Assembly: GCF_009557055.1 (NCBI RefSeq)
Contig: NZ_CP045649.1
Coordinates: 1,091,501 to 1,155,500, forward strand
Direction: 5' to 3'
Origin: Nocardioides sp. dk884
GTDB taxonomy: Bacteria > Actinomycetota > Actinomycetes > Propionibacteriales > Nocardioidaceae
DNA: 64,000 nt
The translations under genes were made by a program, and so were the position numbers. The notes beneath the pieces are model-generated. The model had not been told where the DNA came from. It was given only the letters and a program-made list of their open reading frames with translations, and searched no databases. Shown in pieces: positions 1 to 7,202 of the stretch; position 1 is the stretch's first letter; each line of letters opens with the position of its first letter.

Positions 1-1
1 G

Positions 2-2053
2 TCGCTGGTCAACGTCGCCATCGGCCTGGTGATCGTGATCGCCCTGCTGCGCCAGCCGATCCTCGGCCGGGCCAGCAAGGAGCGCGGCGGCTGGCGTCGC
101 GTCGTCGTACCCCCGCTGCCGGAGGCCTACCGCACGGTGCGCAGCATCGTGTGGCTGCCACGGGTGCTGATGTGCATGGTCGCGATGGCGGTCTTCGGCC
201 TCGCCTACGTCGTGTCCAACGAGACCGCGTCGATCCTGACCAGTGTCGCCGGCTACACCCTGGTCGGCCTCAGCGTCGGCCTGGTCACCGGCGTCTCGGG
301 CCAGCTCTCCCTCGGCCAGTTCGCCTACGCCGGCATCGCCGCCGCCGCCTCGGCCCACGTGGTCGACGCGACCGGCAGCTTCGTGTTCGGCATCGTGGCC
401 GGCGTCGCCTCCGCCGCGATCGCGTCGGTGCTGATCGGCATCCCCGCGATGCGGCTCAAGGGGCTCGCCCTCGCGGTCTCGACGCTCGCGTTCGCGTTGG
501 CGACCACCTCGTGGCTGCTGCGCACCGACCTCTTCCTGGGCGACGGGCTGTCCCCGGCCAGCCCGACGGTCTTCGGCTACCCGGTGACCTTCGCGGTCGA
601 CTACTACCTCTTCGCGCTGCTGATGCTGGCCATCGGCATCTGGTTCACCAACAACCTGCGCCACAGCGGGTTCGGGCGCAGCCTGCAGGCGCTGCGCGAC
701 AACGAGGAGGCCGGCCGCGCCTTCACGGTCCCGGCCCGGCTGCGCAAGTTCCAGCTGTACGCCGTCTCCGGCGTGGTCGCCGGCCTGGGCGGCGTGGTCA
801 TCGGACACGGCCAGACGTCGCTGACGGTCAACTCCTTCCCGGCCAGCGCCAGCATCGACGTGGTCGCGCTGACGGTCATCGGTGGCCTCACCCTGACCAT
901 CGGTCCGCTCATCGGCGCGCTGATCATCGTGGGCCTGCCCGCGATCGTCACCCTGTCCACCGCCGGCCAGGCCGCGCTGGCGATCAGCTGGCTGCTCGTC
1001 GTCATCCTGCTGCCCGACGGCCTCGGCGGGGTGCTCATCAACGTCCGTGACCGCATCTACGACGGCCTCGCCCGGCGTGCCGGCGTCGATGTCGAGGTGG
1101 CCCGTCACGGGCCCGGCGAGCCGTCCACCTCCCCGCTGCAGGGGACGATGCGGCTCGAGGGGCTCGTCGAGCGTCCCGGTCCCGCGTCCGACGGTCCGGT
1201 CGCCGGGCTGGCCCCGGTGCTCACCGTCGCGGGTCTGTCCAAGCGCTTCGGCGGCGTCGTGGCCGTCGACCACGCGGACTTCGAGGTCGCGCCCGGGGAG
1301 ATCCTCGGCGTCATCGGGCCCAACGGCGCCGGCAAGACCACCTGCTTCGAGATGGTCGCCGGCTTCACCAGGCCCGACGCCGGGCGGGTTGTCTACGACG
1401 GGGTCGACGTCACCAAGGCGACTCCCGAGCAGCGCGCTATCCAGGGCTTGGTGCGGTCCTTCCAGGACGCCGCGCTCTTCCCGACCCTCACCGTGCGCGA
1501 GACGCTGATGATCGCCCAGGAGCGCACGGACCCGACCGGCCTGTGGACCGCCTCGATCGGCGTACGCACCGGCGAGCGCGCCAAGCGCGTCGCGGCCGAG
1601 GAGCTGATGGAGCGCACCGGCCTCACGCCGTACGCGAACCGGATGATCTCCGAGCTCTCGACCGGCACCCGCCGGGTGGTCGAGCTGACCGCGCTGCTGG
1701 CGCTGGAGCCGAAGGTGCTGCTGCTCGACGAGCCGTCCGCCGGTATCGCGCAGAGCGAGAGCGACGCGCTGGGTGACCTGCTGCTCAGCATCCGCCGCGA
1801 GCTCGGCACCACGATGGTCGTCATCGAGCACGACCTTCCCCTCCTCTCGCGACTGTGCGACCGCATGATCGCGATGAACCTCGGCCGGGTGGTCGCCACC
1901 GGCACCCCTGACGAGGTCCGCAACGACCCGGCGGTCGTTCGCTCCTACCTGGGCAGCGAGCAGGCCGCGATCCACCGTTCCGGCGCCCACACGGCACCGG
2001 CCGCGGTGGTCACCGATCCGGCCCTCACCCGGGCCCAGCCGGTGGCCCCATGA
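2..2053 (+). CDS. Branched-chain amino-acid-type ABC transporter, permease-ATPase fusion (5' partial)
   Basis: The reading frame is open from base 2, so the start lies upstream. The first residues look like the tail of a LivH-type permease. After a short charged linker comes a LivM-type permease with about eight hydrophobic helices (to about base 1060), carrying the GQLSLGQ motif of this family. A linker leads to a LivG-type ATPase with Walker A GPNGAGKTT (1316-1342), a variant signature LSTGTRR near 1655 and Walker B LLLLDEP near 1715-1735. Together they would form a membrane importer, and the usual substrates of the family are branched-chain amino acids, amides or short carboxylates. Permease and ATPase are normally separate chains, so the fusion is unusual. 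LivF and the binding protein are not in view. Substrate is unknown. Confidence 0.85.
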   Translation, partial: SLVNVAIGLVIVIALLRQPILGRASKERGGWRRVVVPPLPEAYRTVRSIVWLPRVLMCMVAMAVFGLAYVVSNETASILTSVAGYTLVGLSVGLVTGVSGQLSLGQFAYAGIAAAASAHVVDATGSFVFGIVAGVASAAIASVLIGIPAMRLKGLALAVSTLAFALATTSWLLRTDLFLGDGLSPASPTVFGYPVTFAVDYYLFALLMLAIGIWFTNNLRHSGFGRSLQALRDNEEAGRAFTVPARLRKFQLYAVSGVVAGLGGVVIGHGQTSLTVNSFPASASIDVVALTVIGGLTLTIGPLIGALIIVGLPAIVTLSTAGQAALAISWLLVVILLPDGLGGVLINVRDRIYDGLARRAGVDVEVARHGPGEPSTSPLQGTMRLEGLVERPGPASDGPVAGLAPVLTVAGLSKRFGGVVAVDHADFEVAPGEILGVIGPNGAGKTTCFEMVAGFTRPDAGRVVYDGVDVTKATPEQRAIQGLVRSFQDAALFPTLTVRETLMIAQERTDPTGLWTASIGVRTGERAKRVAAEELMERTGLTPYANRMISELSTGTRRVVELTALLALEPKVLLLDEPSAGIAQSESDALGDLLLSIRRELGTTMVVIEHDLPLLSRLCDRMIAMNLGRVVATGTPDEVRNDPAVVRSYLGSEQAAIHRSGAHTAPAAVVTDPALTRAQPVAP

Positions 2054-2124
2054 CCTCCGAACCTCCCCGCGCACGAACCCGTTCAGCCGCACTAGCTGTC
2101 CGCACCACGATCGAGGAGCCTTAC

Positions 2125-2769
2125 GTGAAGAGAATGCCGACGATGCTGGCCAAGCTGGCCGCAGGCGCCGCGGCGATGATGCTCGTCACCATCGTCAACG
2201 CACCCCCGAGCTTCGCCGCACCGACACTGGAGGTCAGCCAGCTCGAGGGGCTGACCGACGGCCAGGTGCTGACGGTCAGCGGGGAGGGCTACGAGCCAGG
2301 CCTGTCCGGGATCGCGGTCGGGCAGTGCGTCGAGGGCTACGCCGGCCCCGCCGACTGCAACCTGCCGAACGGCTCGACGTTCCGCACCGCGGACGAGAAC
2401 GGCTCGATCGGTGAGTTCACCGTGACCGTCAACGAGAAGTTCGGCGATCACGACTGCACGGTCGTGCAGTGCTACTTCGCCTCCGGCCCGATCCCGAACG
2501 CGGTGGACGAGGCGACCTACAAGGCCAACGTCGTCGAGCACAAGATCAGCTTCGGTGCGCCGGCCGTGGAGCCGGCTCCCGCCGAGCCGACGACGGCCCC
2601 CGCGGCGACCACGCCCACCACGCCCACGACCGGCGGGACGGCGCTGCCGAAGACCGGTGGCGGCGACTCGATGCCCGTCGTGCTGCTCTCCGGCTCCGCG
2701 CTGCTGCTCCTCGGCCTCGGCGTGATCGTGGCCTTCCCGGGCCGCGGTCGGACCGGGGTCGCGCAGTGA
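2125..2769 (+). CDS. LPXTG-anchored secreted protein with neocarzinostatin-like domain
   Basis: 214 residues from a GTG start with a GAGGAG ribosome site about six bases upstream. An earlier in-frame ATG at 2050 overlaps the preceding stop but lacks the signal peptide at its end, so GTG 2125 is preferred. Residues 1-32 form a signal peptide ending SFAA. Residues about 33-140 resemble the neocarzinostatin immunoglobulin-like fold, with two cysteine pairs (around GQCVEGY/ADCN and HDCTVVQCY). A Pro/Thr-rich spacer follows, then LPKTG at residues 174-178, a hydrophobic helix and a basic tail, the classical sortase sorting signal. It is likely exported and linked to the cell wall. In neocarzinostatin the fold carries a chromophore; here it is probably only a structural or binding module. 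It overlaps the next gene by 4 bases. Confidence 0.8.
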   Translation: MKRMPTMLAKLAAGAAAMMLVTIVNAPPSFAAPTLEVSQLEGLTDGQVLTVSGEGYEPGLSGIAVGQCVEGYAGPADCNLPNGSTFRTADENGSIGEFTVTVNEKFGDHDCTVVQCYFASGPIPNAVDEATYKANVVEHKISFGAPAVEPAPAEPTTAPAATTPTTPTTGGTALPKTGGGDSMPVVLLSGSALLLLGLGVIVAFPGRGRTGVAQ

Positions 2770-4052
2770 CCGCCGCGTCGTGGCAGCGCCCGGTCGCGGC
2801 GTTCTTCGCGGCCACGGGCCTGGCGCTCGTCTCGCTGCCCGCGCTGGCCGCGCCTGCGACGGCAGCGGGACCTGCCTCGGCAGAGGTCACGTTCAGCAGC
2901 TGCCAGTTCCTCGGCTTCCCGTTTGACTACGACCCCCAGATCACTGTGGCCGCTCTCCATGCGGATGCGGCCAGCACCGACATCACCCTGGTGGCGGAAG
3001 TCGAGGATCTGCCCGGCGTCGCTCCGGTCCCGATGAAGGGCTACACCATGGACGCGACCTTGACCGTGTCCGTGGACGGCGCCGAGGTGGAGCTGAAGGG
3101 CGGTCACGCTCTCGCCGACTTGAAGCCCAAGGAGGTGATCCCCATCGCTGACCTGATCGGGAACGTCACCACCAGCAACCCGGCACTCGAGATCAGCGTC
3201 AGCAAGATCGCGTTCTCGACCTACGCGGGCGACCCGTCGAAGGCGATGACCGGAGAATGCGCGGTGACGTCACCCGTTGCGCTAGGGACGGCGACGGTAG
3301 AGATCGGAACCCCGCCGACGCCGACGCCCACCCCGACCCCGACGCCGACCCCCACCCCGACGCCGACTCCGACGCCCACGGATCCGCCGAAGGGCGGGGG
3401 CGGTGACAAGGGCGAGCCGGCCTCCGGCACTGTCGACTTCGAGTGCCTGCTGCAGGAGTTCAATTCCGACTTCAAGTACCCGGCGAAGATCACCGTCGCC
3501 GGTGCACGCGCCGCCGAGGATGACACCGAGGTCAAGCTGGCTGCCTCGATGAGCAAGATGCCCGGTATCGCGCCGGTGCCGATCGACGGGGTCGGCATGG
3601 CCGTCGAGCTCGACCTCGAGATCGACGGCACGGCGACCACCCTCACCGGCGAGAACAGCCTGACGCTGGCGACCTACGAGGAGATCCCGATGCCGTCGAT
3701 GAGCGGCACGGTCGAGACCGACGCGGTCGACGCGGAGGTCAAGGTCATCGGCGCGGGGATCGTGACCGACGAGGTCGGCGGGACCACCATCACCATCGAC
3801 TGCACGGCCGGCAAGGTCCTGGGCACGATGACCATCGGCGTCGGCGAGCTCGACGAGCCGGACGACGGCGACGACGGCAGCGGCGGCGGCGCGGGCGGCG
3901 GCACCACCACGCCCACGTCGGGTTCCACGCTGCCGCAGACCGGTGGCGGCGACTCGCTGCCCGTCATGGCGCTGTGGGCGTCGGGTCTGACCCTGCTGGG
4001 CGCGGCCGCGCTCCTGCTGGTCCCCGGCGTACGACGCAAGGTCGAGGCCTGA
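2766..4052 (+). CDS. LPXTG-anchored secreted protein with two repeated domains
   Basis: 428 residues from a GTG start that overlaps the previous stop (GTGA), so the two are translationally coupled. A signal peptide (residues about 1-36) precedes two homologous domains, one before and one after a Thr-Pro repeat linker near 3310-3385. Both repeats contain a cysteine near the start, a PGVAPVP or PGIAPVP motif and a closing cysteine. The domain resembles DUF6801-type actinobacterial surface modules. The C-terminus has LPQTG at residues 389-393, a hydrophobic helix and a basic tail. It is inferred to be a wall-linked surface protein partnering the upstream neocarzinostatin-like protein. Function is unknown. 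No sortase gene is adjacent. Confidence 0.75.
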   Translation: MTAASWQRPVAAFFAATGLALVSLPALAAPATAAGPASAEVTFSSCQFLGFPFDYDPQITVAALHADAASTDITLVAEVEDLPGVAPVPMKGYTMDATLTVSVDGAEVELKGGHALADLKPKEVIPIADLIGNVTTSNPALEISVSKIAFSTYAGDPSKAMTGECAVTSPVALGTATVEIGTPPTPTPTPTPTPTPTPTPTPTPTDPPKGGGGDKGEPASGTVDFECLLQEFNSDFKYPAKITVAGARAAEDDTEVKLAASMSKMPGIAPVPIDGVGMAVELDLEIDGTATTLTGENSLTLATYEEIPMPSMSGTVETDAVDAEVKVIGAGIVTDEVGGTTITIDCTAGKVLGTMTIGVGELDEPDDGDDGSGGGAGGGTTTPTSGSTLPQTGGGDSLPVMALWASGLTLLGAAALLLVPGVRRKVEA

Positions 4053-4140
4053 GGGCTGAGCTGAAGACGGCCGGCGCGGGCCTGCGGGGGCATGCGCCGG
4101 CGCGGTGGCCCTGACGTTCCAGGCGTCGGGTCACCACGGG

Positions 4141-4173
4141 GCCGGGGTGGGGTCGGAGGACCCCCACCCCGGC
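4141..4173 (+). terminator. GC-rich hairpin after the LPXTG gene pair
   Basis: A 12-bp perfect inverted repeat (arms 4141-4152 and 4162-4173, 9-base loop) lies about 90 bases after the second LPXTG gene. No T-run follows, which is common for actinobacterial terminators. Confidence 0.6.
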
Positions 4174-4192
4174 CCTTCGGCATGCCAGGCCA

Positions 4193-4326
4193 GGTTGAAT
4201 CGAGAGTTCTGACGGTCGAGTCGAGAGTTCCGACCGGTTGAGTCGAGCGCTCCGTACGTCGTGTCACCACAAGGGCCGACTCGGTGCACCACACGAGCCG
4301 ACTCGCGCAACCATTGGCGCCGACTC
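4193..4326. repeat. Six phased GAGTCG-core repeats, three in each orientation
   Basis: Three imperfect units begin with GA(A/G)TCGAG at 4197, 4218 and 4240 on the plus strand, spaced 21 and 22 bases. The motif CCGACTCG, whose core is the reverse complement of GAGTCG, then occurs at 4276, 4298 and 4320, spaced exactly 22 bases. The minus-strand units share a longer pattern GAGTCGGC-N-C-NNN-TGGT. The block lies between convergent genes and codes for nothing recognisable. Spacing of two helical turns puts every core on one face of the DNA, which suggests a protein-binding array, but that is inference. Confidence 0.6.
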
Positions 4327-4339
4327 GCGGAGTACGCAG

Positions 4340-4380
4340 AACGGCCCCGGGCGGCGCGGGGAGCGCCGGCCGGGGCCGTT
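4340..4380. terminator. Bidirectional hairpin terminator
   Basis: A 10-bp perfect inverted repeat (4340-4349 and 4371-4380), with a GC-rich interior that can extend the fold, lies 33 bases after the stop of the minus-strand oxidoreductase gene and after the repeat array. Confidence 0.55.
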
Positions 4381-4412
4381 TCGGTGCTGCGGGTGCTGCG
4401 GGCGGTGCGGTG

Positions 4413-5285
4413 TCAGCTGCCGGCGGGGGCGACGAGGTCGCGGTACGCCGGGTCGAAGGAGCGGCTCGGGGTGAAGCCCGAGTCGATCAGCTTCTGCACC
4501 GAGATGGGCTTGGTGGGGCCCTCGATCTCGTTGCGGTACTCCAGGGCCGGGAGGCCCTGCTGCGCGGCGAGGGTGTCGAACAGCGTCGCGTTGGTCGGGC
4601 CGACCTCGGCGTGGGTGAGGTTGTAGACCCCCACCAGGCGCTCCTCGAGGGCGTGGACGACGGCGTCGGCGCAGTCCTCGACGTAGAGGCGGTAGAGCAG
4701 CGCGTCGCCGGAGAACGGCACCGAGCCGCCGAGGTAGTCGTGCGCCATCTTCACCTTGTCGGCGATCGGCGGGTCGCCCGCGCCGAAGATGTCGCCGCAG
4801 CGGAAGACCGAGACCCGGTCGCCCGCGGAGAGGTAGGCCTTCTCCATGAGCAGGAAGTTGGCCGGGCTCGGGTCGCCGGACTCGGTGGTCGGCGCGGTCT
4901 CGTCGACCACGTCGAGGTGGTTGGCGGCCGAGCCGTAGACCGAGAGCGAGGAGAGCGCGACGAGGTACGGCGTACCGGGCGCCGACACGACGTTCTCCGC
5001 GGTGTCGACCAGGATCTCCTTGTAGGTCTTCGCGCGCCCCTCGGGCGTCATCGACTGCGCGGCCGACGGGCCGGCGCTCACGACGACGGCGTCGGCCTCG
5101 GCGACGGCGGCGTGCACCGCGTCGCGGTCGTTGCCGCGCAGGATGATCGCGTTGCCGAAGCGCTCGGTGAGCCCCTCGATCTTCGCCTCGGTCGTCGTGG
5201 TGACCGTGACCTCGTGGCCCAGGGCCTTGAGCCGGTCGGCGACTGCCGAGCCGACGAAGCCCGCCCCGATGATCAGGACCTTCAT
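4413..5285 (-). CDS. NAD(P)-binding epimerase/reductase, extended SDR type
   Basis: 290 residues from ATG 5285, whose ATGA overlaps the stop of the upstream gene. The N-terminus MKVLIIGAGFVGSAVADRL is a GxGxxG Rossmann nucleotide-binding loop, and the protein resembles NmrA or NAD-dependent epimerase families. LSSLSVYGS matches the serine and tyrosine region of SDR enzymes, although the usual YxxxK is loose (LLMEKAYLS follows). A soluble cytoplasmic oxidoreductase or sugar-type epimerase is likely. Because it is coupled to the red chlorophyll catabolite reductase-like gene, it probably acts on the same substrate; that substrate is unknown. Confidence 0.75.
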   Translation of the reverse strand: MKVLIIGAGFVGSAVADRLKALGHEVTVTTTTEAKIEGLTERFGNAIILRGNDRDAVHAAVAEADAVVVSAGPSAAQSMTPEGRAKTYKEILVDTAENVVSAPGTPYLVALSSLSVYGSAANHLDVVDETAPTTESGDPSPANFLLMEKAYLSAGDRVSVFRCGDIFGAGDPPIADKVKMAHDYLGGSVPFSGDALLYRLYVEDCADAVVHALEERLVGVYNLTHAEVGPTNATLFDTLAAQQGLPALEYRNEIEGPTKPISVQKLIDSGFTPSRSFDPAYRDLVAPAGS

Positions 5286-6109
5286 GCGGTTTCCTCCATC
5301 TGCTTGAAGCCGGCGCGGACCGCGACCAGCTCTTCGACCCGCTCGGCCCCGAGGAACTTCTTGGAAAGCTCGTTCATCGGGTCGAGGGTGTATCCGTAGG
5401 TGCGCACCTGGTGGTCGCGGGCGCGCAGCGCGGCGCGCTCCTCGACCGGCGTCGCGACGGCGTCGCGCACCCAGCCGAGCCAGGTGTCGACGCGCTCGTT
5501 GACCGTCGCGCGCAGCGTCTCCACGACGTCGGCGGTGCGCTCGGCGACGTAGGAGTGGGCGACGGGGGAGAGGAACGCGCGCATGTAGGTGCCGTGGCTG
5601 ACCGACCAGGTGAACCGGTCGTCGCCGCGCAGCGCCAGGAACTTCTCGTTCTCCGGCTCGTAGTACGTCGCGAGGTAGTCGGGGTCGACCATCAGGTCGC
5701 GGCGGGCCACGAACTCGCTGTAGAAGAAGATCTGCGGGATCGTGCCGAACACGATGATCAGGTGGGGGACGTCGATCTGCGGCCCGAGCCACACCTGCAG
5801 GTTCATGTCGAGGATCGAGTTCTTGCGGTTGCCGATCCAGGAGTGGACCAGCCACTCGGCGGTCGGGCCGTCGTTCGACAGGTCGCCGGCGAAGGTGTGC
5901 ATCGCCCCCTCGTAGCCGCCGTCCTCGGTGGACCAGTAGTCCAGCCCGGCGCTGGAGGGGTGGGCCTCCACCGGCAGCTCGGCGACGATGCGTTCCTTGG
6001 CCTCGCTCAGGATCTGCCAGAACTGCGCCCACAGCTCGGAGCTGTCGACGTCCGGGGACTCGGCGAGGAACTCGTGGATGGTCTTGGTCTGCGCACTGCT
6101 TCCGCTCAC
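5282..6109 (-). CDS. Red chlorophyll catabolite reductase-like protein
   Basis: 275 residues from GTG 6109. A TAGAGT box on the minus strand (6117-6122) ends 7 bases before the GTG, so the mRNA is probably leaderless. There is no signal peptide. The central region PHLIIVFGTIPQIFFYSEF followed by RRDLMVDPDYLATYY resembles plant red chlorophyll catabolite reductase (RCCR), a ferredoxin-dependent bilin reductase-fold enzyme that reduces an open tetrapyrrole. The length suits the RCCR core. In plants RCCR acts after pheophorbide oxygenase in chlorophyll breakdown; an actinobacterium would more likely act on heme-derived or environmental linear tetrapyrroles, or on an unrelated substrate. It is translationally coupled to a Rossmann oxidoreductase. 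The family assignment is from memory of motifs and is only moderately secure. Confidence 0.45.
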   Translation of the reverse strand: MSGSSAQTKTIHEFLAESPDVDSSELWAQFWQILSEAKERIVAELPVEAHPSSAGLDYWSTEDGGYEGAMHTFAGDLSNDGPTAEWLVHSWIGNRKNSILDMNLQVWLGPQIDVPHLIIVFGTIPQIFFYSEFVARRDLMVDPDYLATYYEPENEKFLALRGDDRFTWSVSHGTYMRAFLSPVAHSYVAERTADVVETLRATVNERVDTWLGWVRDAVATPVEERAALRARDHQVRTYGYTLDPMNELSKKFLGAERVEELVAVRAGFKQMEETA

Positions 6110-6156
6110 CCGCCGGACTCTATCTATATATGATCTATCTGACGAGAGGAATGGGC
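6110..6156. promoter_or_regulatory. AT-rich divergent promoter region
   Basis: This short gap separates the RCCR-like gene (minus) from the ABM monooxygenase gene (plus). It holds an AT-rich core at 6120-6139, unusual against the GC-rich background, with the hexamer ATCTAT repeated at 6122 and 6133. The minus-strand -10 box is TAGAGT (6117-6122). AGAGGA at 6145-6150 is the ribosome site for ATG 6157. The repeated hexamer may bind a regulator. Confidence 0.5.
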
Positions 6157-6474
6157 ATGATCGTGGTGGTGAGCCAGGCCTGGACCAAGCCCGGCGAGGA
6201 GCACGCGCAGGGCTACATCGCGCGCAACGAGGAGTTCGGTCGGTTCTTCCGCGACCATCCCGGGTTCCGCGGGCGCCGGCTGGTGCGCGGGGTCGAGGAC
6301 CCCACCCACTTCACCCACCTGCGCTGGTTCGACTCGGTCGAGAGTTACGAGGAGTGCACGCGCGCCGAGGGCTACGTCGAGCACACGCAGCTGATGTATG
6401 AGCACCTGCGGCCCTACGACTCCTACCCCCGCGAGTACCTCGAGGTGGTCATCGACGAGCCGGGCCCGGCGTGA
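6157..6474 (+). CDS. Antibiotic biosynthesis monooxygenase (ABM) domain protein
   Basis: 105 residues. Start ATG 6157 sits 6 bases after AGAGGA; in-frame ATGs at 6130 and 6151 are poorly placed for it. The sequence (MIVVVSQAW near the start, FFRDHPGFRGRRLVRG, FTHLRWFDSVESYEECTR) fits the dimeric ferredoxin-like ABM fold. Known relatives include cofactor-independent quinol monooxygenases and heme-degrading IsdG-type enzymes. The catalytic class cannot be set by eye. It overlaps the following hydrolase start by 4 bases and is divergent from the RCCR-like gene, so a shared aromatic or tetrapyrrole substrate is possible. Confidence 0.7.
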   Translation: MIVVVSQAWTKPGEEHAQGYIARNEEFGRFFRDHPGFRGRRLVRGVEDPTHFTHLRWFDSVESYEECTRAEGYVEHTQLMYEHLRPYDSYPREYLEVVIDEPGPA

Positions 6475-7193
6475 GCGTGTTCGTGCTGGTGCACGGCGCC
6501 TTCCGGGGCGGCTGGGCCTGGCAGCGGGTGCGCCCCCACCTGGTCGCCGCGGGGTACGACGTGCACGCGCCCAGCCTGCTCGGCGCCGGCGAGCGGACGT
6601 CGTACGCCGGGGAGGTGCGCGGCCTCGACGGCTGGGTCGACGACCTGGAGGGGCTGGTGGTGGCCGAGGACCTGCGCGACGTGGTGCTGGTCGGGCACAG
6701 CCAGGGCGGGATCGTCACCACTGCCCTCGCCGCGCGGATCCCGGAGCGGCTGCGCTGCCTGGTGCACCTCGACGCCGCGGTCCCGCGACCGGGGGAGCGG
6801 GCGATCGACCTGCTCGGCGCCCCGGCCGCCGAGCCGGCGCGGGACCTCCTCGTCCCCCCGCGCCCGCTGGTCGCCGGCGACGACCTCGACGAGGCGACCG
6901 CCGCCTGGATGAACGCCCGGCTCTGCGACACCCCCGTCGCGCCGTCGCTCGACCCGGTGCCGGCGGTGCCCGCCGAGGTGCCGCAGGTGTTCGCGTTCTG
7001 CGCGGGCACGCCCGAGGGCTACCCGTCGCGCGTGACCCGGGACCGTCGGGCGGCCGAAGGGGAGCGCGACGTGCTGCTGGACTGCGGCCACGACGCCCCG
7101 ATGACCGCACCGGCGCTGGTGGCGCAGCTGCTGCTCGCGGCGGCCGGATCCCCGCGCGACATACATCAGACATTTGCGCCCGCCTCGGGCTAG
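6471..7193 (+). CDS. Alpha/beta hydrolase
   Basis: 240 residues from GTG 6471, whose GTGA overlaps the previous stop. The N-terminus VFVLVHGAFRGGWAW holds the HG oxyanion motif. The nucleophile elbow is GHSQGG with Ser77, and a late DCGHDAPM supplies the probable catalytic histidine. The length and pattern resemble small esterase or HNL/salicylate-esterase-like hydrolases of this superfamily. It is soluble and cytoplasmic. Coupling to the ABM monooxygenase suggests sequential oxidation and hydrolysis of an ester or lactone. Substrate is unknown. Confidence 0.8.
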   Translation: MSVFVLVHGAFRGGWAWQRVRPHLVAAGYDVHAPSLLGAGERTSYAGEVRGLDGWVDDLEGLVVAEDLRDVVLVGHSQGGIVTTALAARIPERLRCLVHLDAAVPRPGERAIDLLGAPAAEPARDLLVPPRPLVAGDDLDEATAAWMNARLCDTPVAPSLDPVPAVPAEVPQVFAFCAGTPEGYPSRVTRDRRAAEGERDVLLDCGHDAPMTAPALVAQLLLAAAGSPRDIHQTFAPASG

Positions 7194-7196
7194 GGT
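7163..7196 (+). promoter_or_regulatory. Probable operator and leaderless promoter of the GntR gene
   Basis: The 13-mer ACATCAGACATTT at 7163-7175 recurs exactly at 7956-7968. A TAGGGT -10 box at 7191-7196 ends 6 bases before ATG 7203, indicating a leaderless transcript. The 13-mer spans the -35 region and begins inside the 3' end of the hydrolase gene. It is a plausible autoregulatory site for the GntR protein. Confidence 0.6.
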
Positions 7197-7202
7197 GCGG
7201 GC

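Noticed and set aside
3305..3385. Tandem repeat that might be a CRISPR or VNTR
   Set aside because: It is the Thr-Pro linker codons of the LPXTG protein; in frame, coding, without spacers.
4193..4326. CRISPR array
   Set aside because: Units are only about 22 bases, imperfect, in two orientations, without unique spacers or cas genes.
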